Source: Candidatus Uhrbacteria bacterium RIFCSPLOWO2_02_FULL_49_11 (lineage in GTDB: Bacteria; Patescibacteriota; Patescibacteriia; 2-02-FULL-49-11). Taken from it: a stretch of DNA of 5,890 nucleotides. The stretch covers positions 10,721 to 16,610 of the forward strand of contig MGER01000045.1 of NCBI GenBank assembly GCA_001791465.1, written 5' to 3'. The position numbers and the translations under genes were made by a program. Of the stretch, positions 1 through 5,747 are shown piece after piece; positions within the stretch are counted from its first letter, which is position 1, and every line of letters begins with the position of its first letter. The notes beneath the pieces are model-generated. The model was not told the DNA's origin. It did no database searches and saw only the letters and a list, made by a program, of their open reading frames with translations.

Positions 1-1
1 A

Positions 2-325
2 TTTGACCTTCCCGCGATTATCGAAATATTCGCCAAAGAAAAACTGGTTGATTCCCCCAAAACCCATTTTGAATCGCTGGAATTTTGGAAAGGAAAGGGT
101 TGCAAACAATGCAACCAGGAAGGATATAAAGGACGTATAGGCATTTATGAGGTTTTATCAATGACACCCACGATATGCGACCTTATTTTAAAGCGTGCTT
201 CTGCGGACGAAATAAACATCTGTGCAAAAAATGAAGGCATGTACTCCATGTTCCAGGACGGCTTTATTAAGGCAAGGCAAGGTATCACCACCATTGAGGA
301 GCTCCTCCGTGTTGCCAAAGATTAA
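2..325 (+). CDS. pilB: Type IV pilus assembly ATPase PilB/GspE, C-terminal end (partial)
   Basis: This is the last 107 residues of a hexameric secretion ATPase that powers pilus extension from the cytoplasmic side of the membrane. The reading frame is open from base 2 to the TAA at 323-325, and the start lies outside the window. It shows the second half of the tetracysteine zinc-binding motif (GCKQC, Cys34 and Cys37 of the visible part), followed directly by GYKGRIGIYE, the hallmark after the zinc site in GspE/PilB. The retraction ATPase PilT lacks this zinc site, so PilT is unlikely. The Walker motifs and the first cysteine pair would be upstream. The C-terminal helices (DGFIKARQGITTIEELLRV) match the usual family end, so the protein does not look truncated there. 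pilC follows after 19 bases, the normal order. A GspE of a type II secretion system cannot be formally excluded, but the pilM at the other end argues for T4P. Confidence 0.93.
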   Translation, partial: FDLPAIIEIFAKEKLVDSPKTHFESLEFWKGKGCKQCNQEGYKGRIGIYEVLSMTPTICDLILKRASADEINICAKNEGMYSMFQDGFIKARQGITTIEELLRVAKD

Positions 326-344
326 TTGTTAATTTTGACACGCC

Positions 345-1442
345 ATGCCAGAACAAGACCATAATAAAACTCCCCAAAACACTTTATCGTGGATAAGCCG
401 CCATCATCCAATTTCCCTTACAGAAAAAATTTTTTTCATGCAAAATTTACAGGTAATGGTAAGAACCGGCCTCTCTCTTGCCATGGCCTTGCGGACGCTT
501 GCAGACCAATCCACCCATAAGCGGTTCAAATACGTGCTACACAACGTCTATGAGCAAGTAGAGAAAGGCACGCCGTTTGCACGCGCGCTCTCGATGCATC
601 CTTCTGTTTTTCCTGATCTTACTGTCAGCATGATTGAGAGCGGAGAACTTTCAGGAAAACTTGACGAGGTGCTGCAGCACGTAACCGAACAGATGAAAAA
701 GGACCACGAACTTATTTCCAAGGTGCGCGGCGCCATGCTCTACCCTTCCATTGTCATTATCGCGATGATCGGCATTGGCACTGCCATGATGGTATTCGTG
801 ATACCGAGGCTTATCGACGTGTTTGCTGAATTCAAAGCAACGCTACCGCTCCCCACACGAATACTTATTGCTACGAGCAATTTTACCACAAAAAACGGCC
901 CTTTTGTGCTTATTGGCATTGTCCTGCTTATCTTTGCCTTTCGTGCTTTTTCTAAAACACCATTCGGTACCCATATGGTACATGCGTTGCTGCTGCGTAT
1001 GCCCATTTTCGGCGCCATTATCCGAAAAATAAATTTAGCCCGCATAAGCCGCACCTTCTCATCGCTCCTTACGACCGACATACCTATCGTCCAAGCGTCT
1101 GTGATCACCTCACGCACGATAAAAAATATTTATTACCGCGAAGCGCTGCTCGACCTCTCGGAACGCCTGAAAAAAGGCTCTCAAGTGCATATAGTATTTT
1201 CTGCGTATCCCCACCTCTTCCCGCCGGTCGTCAGCCAGCTCACGCGCGTGGGAGAAGAGTCAGGGGCTCTCGATCATGTCCTTTCTCAACTTGCGCTCTT
1301 CTATGAGGAGGAAGTTGATCAGATAACGAAAAACCTCCCTTCTATCATAGAACCGCTGCTGATTTTAATCCTTGGCGCGGGCGTCGGGGCTATGGCTGTC
1401 GCTATTATCATGCCGATGTATTCATTGACGCAGACGATATGA
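345..1442 (+). CDS. pilC: Type IV pilus inner-membrane platform protein PilC (GspF family)
   Basis: PilC is the polytopic inner-membrane platform that couples the ATPase to pilin insertion. Two T2SSF domains are visible. The first spans about residues 29-155, with FFMQNLQVMVRTGLSL, ESGELSG (98-104) and GAMLYPSIV (129-137). The second spans about 222-357, with FPPVVSQL, GEESGALD (303-310) and FYEEEVDQ. Predicted membrane segments are near 135-153, 186-202 and 338-357, the usual three. At 365 residues it is somewhat shorter than the roughly 400 usual for the family, the difference being mainly at the N-terminus. The ATG at 345 is the first possible start, because an in-frame TGA lies at 336-338. 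No Shine-Dalgarno sequence precedes it. Its TGA stop overlaps the ATG of the next gene (ATGA, 1439-1442), which suggests translational coupling. Family assignment is secure; the pilus-versus-T2SS choice rests on context. Confidence 0.95.
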   Translation: MPEQDHNKTPQNTLSWISRHHPISLTEKIFFMQNLQVMVRTGLSLAMALRTLADQSTHKRFKYVLHNVYEQVEKGTPFARALSMHPSVFPDLTVSMIESGELSGKLDEVLQHVTEQMKKDHELISKVRGAMLYPSIVIIAMIGIGTAMMVFVIPRLIDVFAEFKATLPLPTRILIATSNFTTKNGPFVLIGIVLLIFAFRAFSKTPFGTHMVHALLLRMPIFGAIIRKINLARISRTFSSLLTTDIPIVQASVITSRTIKNIYYREALLDLSERLKKGSQVHIVFSAYPHLFPPVVSQLTRVGEESGALDHVLSQLALFYEEEVDQITKNLPSIIEPLLILILGAGVGAMAVAIIMPMYSLTQTI

Positions 1443-3373
1443 TAAAAATCCCAAATCCCCTGCCTGCGCAGGCAGGCAATGACCAATTTCCAAATAAATC
1501 CCAAATCCCAATATCAAAAAAAATTGGACATTGGACATTGGACATTGGACATTTATTTGAAATTTGGATTTTGAAATTGGGATTTAATTCACGCAAGAAA
1601 CGAAATCCAGCATTTACTCTTATCGAAGCTATTGTTGGTGTTGCCGTATTCACGCTCATCGCGATTGGCATCTATTCGGTCATCACGCAGACCACCAAAT
1701 TAATCCACGCCGCACGCGCGCGAGTCGCGGCAACCGCGCTCGTGAATGAACAAATAGAGATCGTTCGCAATTTGCCCTACGCTTCCGTGGGCACTTCCGG
1801 CGGAATCCCTAATGGCTCCCTGCCACAAACCCAAACGCTCCTGCGCGATGGCATTGCGTTTACCGTGAATACCACTATCCGCAACGTGGACGACCCCTTT
1901 GACGGAACAATCGGCGGGGCCCCCAATGACACTGCGCCCGCTGACTATAAACTAGTTGAAATTTCAGTCAGTTGCGCCTCGTGCACGGGGAATCCTCCCC
2001 TTGTCTTCACGACTACCATTTCCCCTAAAAATTTAGAGGTCTCAACCAACAACGGTTCGCTATTCATCCGCGTCTTTGATGCAAGCGGACATGCCGTACC
2101 CCAAGCGTCCGTACATGTCGAAAATGCGGTGGTATCGCCTTCCATAGCAATTGATGATGTGACAAATAATGAAGGTTTGCTGCAACTCATTGATGTTCCT
2201 CCTGCGGATGAATCGTATTCCATCAGAGTGACGAGAGACGGCTATTCAACAGAGCAAACATATCAGCCTGGCGCGCCGGGGAATCCAAACCCGGTAAAAC
2301 CGCATGCTTCCGTGCTTACCCAGCAAGTGACACAGGTAAGTTTTTCAATCGATAAGGTGAGCACGGTCCATTTAACGACCACAAACCAGCTCTGCAATCC
2401 TCTTACTTTTGTCGATTTGCACAGCGAGGGGACAAAACTTATAGGCACGAATCCCAGTCTGTTAAAATATTCTGAAGATTTTTTTACTGACGGCAATGGC
2501 ACACGCGAACTTACCAATTTTGAATGGGACACGTATATATTTTCCTTAACCGACACTGGGTATGATCTCGCAGGCTCCATTCCTTTATCGCCTGTCATTG
2601 TATCGCCCGACGCCGTATTGCCTGTCACGCTCGTTCTTAAAAGCCACACCCCCTACTCTTTGCTCGTCACGGTGCTTGACACCGCCACGCAACAGCCGTT
2701 ACCTGACAGCCAAGTGCGCCTTTCCCGCAACGGTTACGACTTAACGCTTGCCACCAATCGAGGTTACGCATGGCAAACCGATTGGTCAGGAGGCGGGAGC
2801 CAGGAACAGTTCACCGACGAAACCCGTTATTATGACAATGACGGCGGCATTAACGCCACAAGCACGCAGGGTGACCTATTCCTTGCGCGCAGCGGAAGCG
2901 ATTACCAATCCATTGGAACGCTTATTTCATCAACTATAGACACCGGCACTGGCACAAACTATGTGTCAGTGTTCTGGAAACCTGCGGACCAGCTGCCTCA
3001 AACAGGCGCTGATAGCGTGCGCATGCAGCTCGCCTCGAATAACGACAACGCGACATGGAATTTTTCAGGCCCCGACGGCACCTCATCCAGCTTTTATACT
3101 CCGGGAATATCTGCCGTACACGCAAGCCATAATAATAATCGCTATATGAGATACAAAATCACTTTAAGCACTCTCGATCCAGCGGTATCGCCGAATGTAT
3201 CCGATATAGGCATCACATTTGTAAACGGCTGCGTGCCGCCGGGCCAGGCATTTTTTTCCAATCTTTCTGCAAATGATTATACCGTGGAAGTGAGCCATAA
3301 CGGATATGCAACCTCTACTGATAGTATAAATATAACAGGAAATAATGCATACTCAGTGGTATTATCACCTTAA
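1439..3373 (+). CDS. Large prepilin-type protein with adhesin-like beta-domains (PilV/GspI-position minor pilin)
   Basis: A type IV pilin N-terminus is clear: RKKRNPA then FTLIEAIVGVAVFTLIAIGIY, with Phe59 as +1, Glu63 as the conserved Glu5, and a hydrophobic helix to about residue 80. Ala at -1 replaces the usual Gly. The 586-residue mature part is far longer than ordinary pilins (about 130-200). After a pilin head to about 200 come a carboxypeptidase-regulatory-like or CNA-B-like beta-domain (about 205-275, ending VTRDGYSTEQTY), a beta-rich stretch (about 310-400), and a second such domain (403-450, resumed at 598-644 with FFSNLSANDYTVEVSHNGY) interrupted by a beta-sandwich-like insert. Cysteines are at 179, 182, 319 and 598. 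I infer a surface or tip adhesin pilin. The start is uncertain. ATG 1439 overlaps the pilC stop but gives a 58-residue leader, mostly repeat-derived. TTG 1571 or 1577 would give a 14- or 12-residue leader (MKLGFNSRKKRNPA or MGFNSRKKRNPA). Confidence 0.88.
   Translation: MIKIPNPLPAQAGNDQFPNKSQIPISKKIGHWTLDIGHLFEIWILKLGFNSRKKRNPAFTLIEAIVGVAVFTLIAIGIYSVITQTTKLIHAARARVAATALVNEQIEIVRNLPYASVGTSGGIPNGSLPQTQTLLRDGIAFTVNTTIRNVDDPFDGTIGGAPNDTAPADYKLVEISVSCASCTGNPPLVFTTTISPKNLEVSTNNGSLFIRVFDASGHAVPQASVHVENAVVSPSIAIDDVTNNEGLLQLIDVPPADESYSIRVTRDGYSTEQTYQPGAPGNPNPVKPHASVLTQQVTQVSFSIDKVSTVHLTTTNQLCNPLTFVDLHSEGTKLIGTNPSLLKYSEDFFTDGNGTRELTNFEWDTYIFSLTDTGYDLAGSIPLSPVIVSPDAVLPVTLVLKSHTPYSLLVTVLDTATQQPLPDSQVRLSRNGYDLTLATNRGYAWQTDWSGGGSQEQFTDETRYYDNDGGINATSTQGDLFLARSGSDYQSIGTLISSTIDTGTGTNYVSVFWKPADQLPQTGADSVRMQLASNNDNATWNFSGPDGTSSSFYTPGISAVHASHNNNRYMRYKITLSTLDPAVSPNVSDIGITFVNGCVPPGQAFFSNLSANDYTVEVSHNGYATSTDSINITGNNAYSVVLSP
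1459..1476. repeat. Perfect 18-base palindrome nested in repeat copy A
   Basis: CCTGCCTGCGCAGGCAGG is its own reverse complement over all 18 bases. Comparison with copy B (5604-5743, opposite strand) shows that 18 bases (1460-1477) are present here and absent there, with the flanks otherwise continuous. This small GC-rich palindrome therefore looks like a separate insertion into an AT-rich repeat. In the prepilin frame it encodes part of LPAQAG and keeps the frame open. Confidence 0.85.
1523..1553 (+). repeat. Heptanucleotide tandem repeat (ATTGGAC) x4
   Basis: Four perfect copies of ATTGGAC run from 1523 to 1550, followed by a partial ATT. A run of eight A (1516-1523) directly precedes and shares its last base with the first unit. 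Seven is not a multiple of three, so the array is read in all three phases (IGHWTLDIGH), and gain or loss of one unit would shift the frame if translation starts at 1439. Copy B has only a degenerate equivalent (complement of about 5653-5671). Confidence 0.9.
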
Positions 3374-3388
3374 CCCACCGCACACATT

Positions 3389-4000
3389 ATGTTTTTTTCG
3401 AGCAGATATCGAGGATTTACCCTGTTAGAAACAGTTATTGCAGTCGCAATATTAGGATTAATTGTCCTTGCGGTTGGGATGATGCAGGGGAATATATTCA
3501 GATTTAACACTACGTTAAATAACCAACTGACAGGACAATACGAGAGCAGGCAGGCAATTGAAAAAATCATTGCCGAGGCAAGAGTTGCCGCTACCGCAGG
3601 CAACGGCGCCTATCCTCTTGAATCCGTTCAGAATACGTCCTTTATTTTCTACAGCAATGTCGACAGTGATTCGGGCATCGAGAGAATAAGGTATTTTGTG
3701 TCAGGAACGACCTTGCGGCGCGGCATTATCGAGCCGGTGGGCAGCCCGGTCACCTATCCGAGCGCAAATGAAACCATCACGACTGTTCTTAACAATCTCG
3801 TGAATGGCGCGACACCGGTATTTTCCTACTACAACACTAATTATACAGGCATTGAAACTCCTCTCTCGCAGCCTGTAGATGCCCGCGTAGTGCGTTTTCT
3901 CGCGGTAACTCTTATCGTTGACAAAGACCTCACACGTCCTCCCGCGGCATTGCAAACGCGCAGCGGCATAAACCTAAGAAACCTCAAAGATAATTTATAG
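3389..4000 (+). CDS. Prepilin-type minor pilin, PilW/GspJ-position
   Basis: This 203-residue protein has a textbook class III prepilin signal. The nine-residue leader MFFSSRYRG has Gly at -1, followed by FTLLETVIAVAILGLIVLAV with Phe10 as +1 and Glu14 as Glu5. Prepilin peptidase would cut and N-methylate it, leaving a mature pilin of 194 residues. The head is beta-rich with no recognised named domain, and it ends QTRSGINLRNLKDNL, a tail of a kind I associate with small pilins of Parcubacteria-like genomes (recollection, not a search). ATG 3389 lies 15 bases after the previous stop, with no Shine-Dalgarno sequence, and gives the ideal leader length. Flanked by another prepilin and a PilX/GspK-like protein, it probably belongs to a minor-pilin priming or tip complex rather than being the major pilin. 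The exact orthology (PilW, PilJ or GspJ) cannot be settled by eye. Confidence 0.9.
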   Translation: MFFSSRYRGFTLLETVIAVAILGLIVLAVGMMQGNIFRFNTTLNNQLTGQYESRQAIEKIIAEARVAATAGNGAYPLESVQNTSFIFYSNVDSDSGIERIRYFVSGTTLRRGIIEPVGSPVTYPSANETITTVLNNLVNGATPVFSYYNTNYTGIETPLSQPVDARVVRFLAVTLIVDKDLTRPPAALQTRSGINLRNLKDNL

Positions 4001-4012
4001 GAACCACTATAA

Positions 4013-4109
4013 CTTCTGACCTAAACCGAGAAGCGAAGGAATACCAATTTTTCGAGGATTTAGGCGCGAGGGACGTTGGGTCGCGTCCGCAGAAAAATTG
4101 CGTGTTCCT
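4013..4109 (+). ncRNA. Candidate structured RNA or hairpin element in the 4001-4138 spacer
   Basis: Bases 4037-4053 pair with 4092-4109 as a 17-bp helix (one G-U pair, one bulged C at 4101); its core CAATTTTTC/GAAAAATTG is 9 bp and perfect. Inside the loop, GGACG (4071-4075) can pair with CGTCC (4084-4088), or alternatively CGCGA (4065-4069) with TCGCG (4081-4085). CTTCT (4013-4017) can pair with AGAAG (4029-4033). CCTAAA (4020-4025), outside the main helix, is complementary to TTTAGG (4059-4064) inside its loop, which would make a pseudoknot. No U-run follows the helix, so it is not a standard intrinsic terminator. No coding is evident in the spacer. I do not recognise a named RNA family; it could also be a dispersed DNA repeat. 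Confidence 0.5.
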
Positions 4110-4114
4110 GAGCG

Positions 4115-4120
4115 TATAAT
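4115..4120 (+). promoter_or_regulatory. Possible -10 box (TATAAT) ahead of the PilX-like gene
   Basis: TATAAT is a perfect -10 consensus lying 18 bases before the ATG at 4139. A transcript starting from it would have a leader of only about 12 bases. At the expected -35 distance (about 4092-4097) the sequence is GAAAAA, a poor match, and no TG extension precedes the box. It sits just after the foldable element, so it may be the end of that element rather than a promoter. Confidence 0.3.
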
Positions 4121-4138
4121 TAAAACCCCTTTATCAAT

Positions 4139-5602
4139 ATGGTAAAATTTATTAACACTTTTTTGAACAAATTATTGAGACACGCCGCCCGTGGCGCGCT
4201 GCTGATTCACCTCATAGTATTTGGGAGCATTGGCATTGTCATTATCGGCGGTTTAGTGCAATGGTCCATAGGCCAGAACCGCCTCGCGAGGCAAAGGAGT
4301 CTAAGAGAAATGGCATTTGAAATCGCAGAAGCGGGAGTTGACTATTATCGCTGGCACCTCGCCCACGCGCCAAATGACTTTCAGGACGGCACCGGCTCTA
4401 CAGGACCTTATGTCCATATATTCAACAATCGGGCGGGCGAACAAATCGGCACCTTCACCCTTACTATTACCCCTCCTCCTACCGGTTCGACCATGGTTAT
4501 CGTAGAATCAAGCGGTGTTACGCTCGAATCGCCGCATGCAGAGCGCGTGATACGCGCTCGTTTTGCAATCCCCTCTCTGGCAAAATTTGCCATAGCGGCA
4601 AACGCGGATATGCGCTTCGGAGAAGGCACAGAAGTGTTCGGACCAACGCATTCAAATGGCGGCATCCGCTTTGACGGCCTCGCCCATAATCTCATCACGA
4701 GCGCGCGCACTTCTTACGATGACCCAGACCACAGCGGCGCAAATGAATTCGGCGTGCATACCCATGATGCGCCCACAGATCCGCTTCCGCCCGCCGCGGC
4801 GCCGAACCGCACTGACATATTTATGGCGGGGCGCCAATTCCCCGTTCCCGCAGTTGACTTTACGGGAATAATAAACGACTTGGCGGATATAAAGACACAA
4901 GCCCAAGCGAGCAACGGATATTATTCAAGTTCTGGCGCGCTGGGATACCACGTCACTCTCCAATCGAATGACACCTATATTTTAAAACGCGTAAATTCTC
5001 TCCAATCCCCTCCACAATGGTGCACGAACCAATTAGGCCAATCAGGCTGGGGCACGTGGAGCATTGGCACAGGCGGCAGTGCGCAGACAACCCTAGGCAC
5101 GCATCCATTTCCTTCCGCGAATGTGCTTTTTTTTGAAGATCACCTATGGATTGACGGGCAAATATCGAGTGCGCGGCTTACCATAGCTTCAGGAAAATTT
5201 CCAGAAAATCCTTCTACCAATACCAGCATTACAATAAATAACGATATTATCTATAGCGCATATGACGGTTCAGCAGTATTGGGTCTCATTGCGCAAAATA
5301 ATATAAATGTGGGATTGTCGAGTGAAAATGATATACGGATTGATGCCGCGTTAGTTGCCAAGAATGGCAGAATTGGGCGATACTATTATTGGACAACATG
5401 CGGATCGTCCTATATACGGTCGCAAATAACCCTGTGGGGCATGCTTGCTACCAATCAAAGGTATGGCTTTGCGTATACTGATGGCACTGGCTACCAAACA
5501 AGAAATATTACCTATGACGCCAGCCTTCTCTATGCGCCGCCCCCCTCATTTCCTTTGACATCCGATCAATACACCTTACTCTCATGGGAGGAAGTTAAGT
5601 GA
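4139..5602 (+). CDS. PilX/GspK-like pilin-related protein with long beta-rich C-terminal region
   Basis: The N-terminus (residues 1-42) reads as a basic leader, then ARG and a hydrophobic helix ALLIHLIVFGSIGIVIIGGL. Likely prepilin-type cleavage is after Gly19. The mature start ALLIH has His where Glu5 would be; lack of Glu5 is established for GspK, the tip pseudopilin of type II secretion. The segment AFEIAEAGVDYYRWHLAH (about 60-77) carries the A-x3-AEAG signature of PilX-type proteins. Downstream, ADMRFGEGTEVFGPTHSNGGIRFDG (about 154-178) and the repeated short strands at about 331-410 (LWIDGQ, SITINNDIIY, GLIAQNNINV, DIRIDAALVAKNGRIG) look like a beta-solenoid; that fold is inferred. The protein ends YAPPPSFPLTSDQYTLLSWEEVK. 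ATG 4139 is the only good start and has no Shine-Dalgarno sequence. It follows two prepilins, as K or X follows J or W in minor-pilin operons. Confidence 0.88.
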   Translation: MVKFINTFLNKLLRHAARGALLIHLIVFGSIGIVIIGGLVQWSIGQNRLARQRSLREMAFEIAEAGVDYYRWHLAHAPNDFQDGTGSTGPYVHIFNNRAGEQIGTFTLTITPPPTGSTMVIVESSGVTLESPHAERVIRARFAIPSLAKFAIAANADMRFGEGTEVFGPTHSNGGIRFDGLAHNLITSARTSYDDPDHSGANEFGVHTHDAPTDPLPPAAAPNRTDIFMAGRQFPVPAVDFTGIINDLADIKTQAQASNGYYSSSGALGYHVTLQSNDTYILKRVNSLQSPPQWCTNQLGQSGWGTWSIGTGGSAQTTLGTHPFPSANVLFFEDHLWIDGQISSARLTIASGKFPENPSTNTSITINNDIIYSAYDGSAVLGLIAQNNINVGLSSENDIRIDAALVAKNGRIGRYYYWTTCGSSYIRSQITLWGMLATNQRYGFAYTDGTGYQTRNITYDASLLYAPPPSFPLTSDQYTLLSWEEVK

Positions 5603-5603
5603 G

Positions 5604-5743
5604 AAATCCCAATTTCCAAATCCAAATATCAAATAAATTGCTGATAACCAAACTCTAATGTTCAATCAATGCTTTAAACCCTGATGATCAAACGTTTGTG
5701 ATTTTGGATTTTATTTGAAATTGGTCATTGGGATTTGGGATTT
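5604..5743 (-). repeat. 140-base AAATCCC-type repeat element, copy B (inverted relative to copy A)
   Basis: The element fills the 145-base gap between the PilX-like stop (5600-5602) and the pilM ATG (5748). Read on the minus strand it starts AAATCCCAAATCCCAATGACC and ends with the same 35-base arm as copy A (complement of 5604-5638, 33/35 identical). It lacks the 18-base palindrome and the ATTGGAC array of copy A. Its centre (about 5640-5700) is largely unlike copy A and contains the small palindrome CAAACGTTTG at 5689-5698. The gap holds no gene, no clear promoter and no standard terminator. Confidence 0.85.
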
Positions 5744-5747
5744 AGAT

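Larger units (their letters stand above)
1446..1585 (+). repeat. 140-base AAATCCC-type repeat element, copy A
   Basis: The element begins with AAATCCCAAATCCC and ends with GAAATTGGGATTT, so its ends are imperfect inverted repeats. It matches the reverse complement of 5604-5743. The last 35 bases (1551-1585) agree with the complement of 5604-5638 at 33 of 35 positions. The first arm (1446-1459 plus 1478-1498) agrees with the complement of 5710-5743 except for one extra C and an 18-base palindromic insert. The centres differ: copy A carries an ATTGGAC tandem array. It lies immediately after the ATGATAA that begins the prepilin gene and is free of stops in that frame. No clear target-site duplication is visible. 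The shape resembles a MITE-like or REP-like non-autonomous element; that class is inferred. Confidence 0.85.

Noticed and set aside
335..365. TTGACA at 335-340 followed by CATAAT at 360-365, resembling a promoter
   Set aside because: The spacer is 19 bases and the -10 lies inside pilC, downstream of its start codon, so it cannot serve pilC. Genes on both sides are tightly packed in an operon.
740..1117. Open frame of 125 codons on the minus strand inside pilC
   Set aside because: It lies wholly opposite a well-conserved pilC and has no family features. It is a shadow of the real frame.
1523..1553. Short repeat array considered as a CRISPR
   Set aside because: The units are 7 bases with no spacers, so this is a simple tandem repeat.
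2263..2649. Open frame of 128 codons on the minus strand inside the large prepilin
   Set aside because: It is antisense to clear beta-domain coding sequence, with no recognisable motif or start signal.
4037..4109. Helix considered as an intrinsic terminator after the 203-residue pilin
   Set aside because: The helix encloses a 38-base loop, is AU-rich at the top and is not followed by a U-run.
5127..5134. T8 tract inside the PilX-like gene as a slippage or frameshift site
   Set aside because: The frame is intact on both sides and similar T7 runs occur near 430, 2479 and 3250. Nothing singles it out in a moderately AT-rich genome.
1439..5602. Genes considered as type II secretion (gspI, J, K) rather than pilus genes
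   Set aside because: The sequence families overlap, but pilM next door and the absence of any Gsp-only component in view favour type IV pili; kept only as an analogy.
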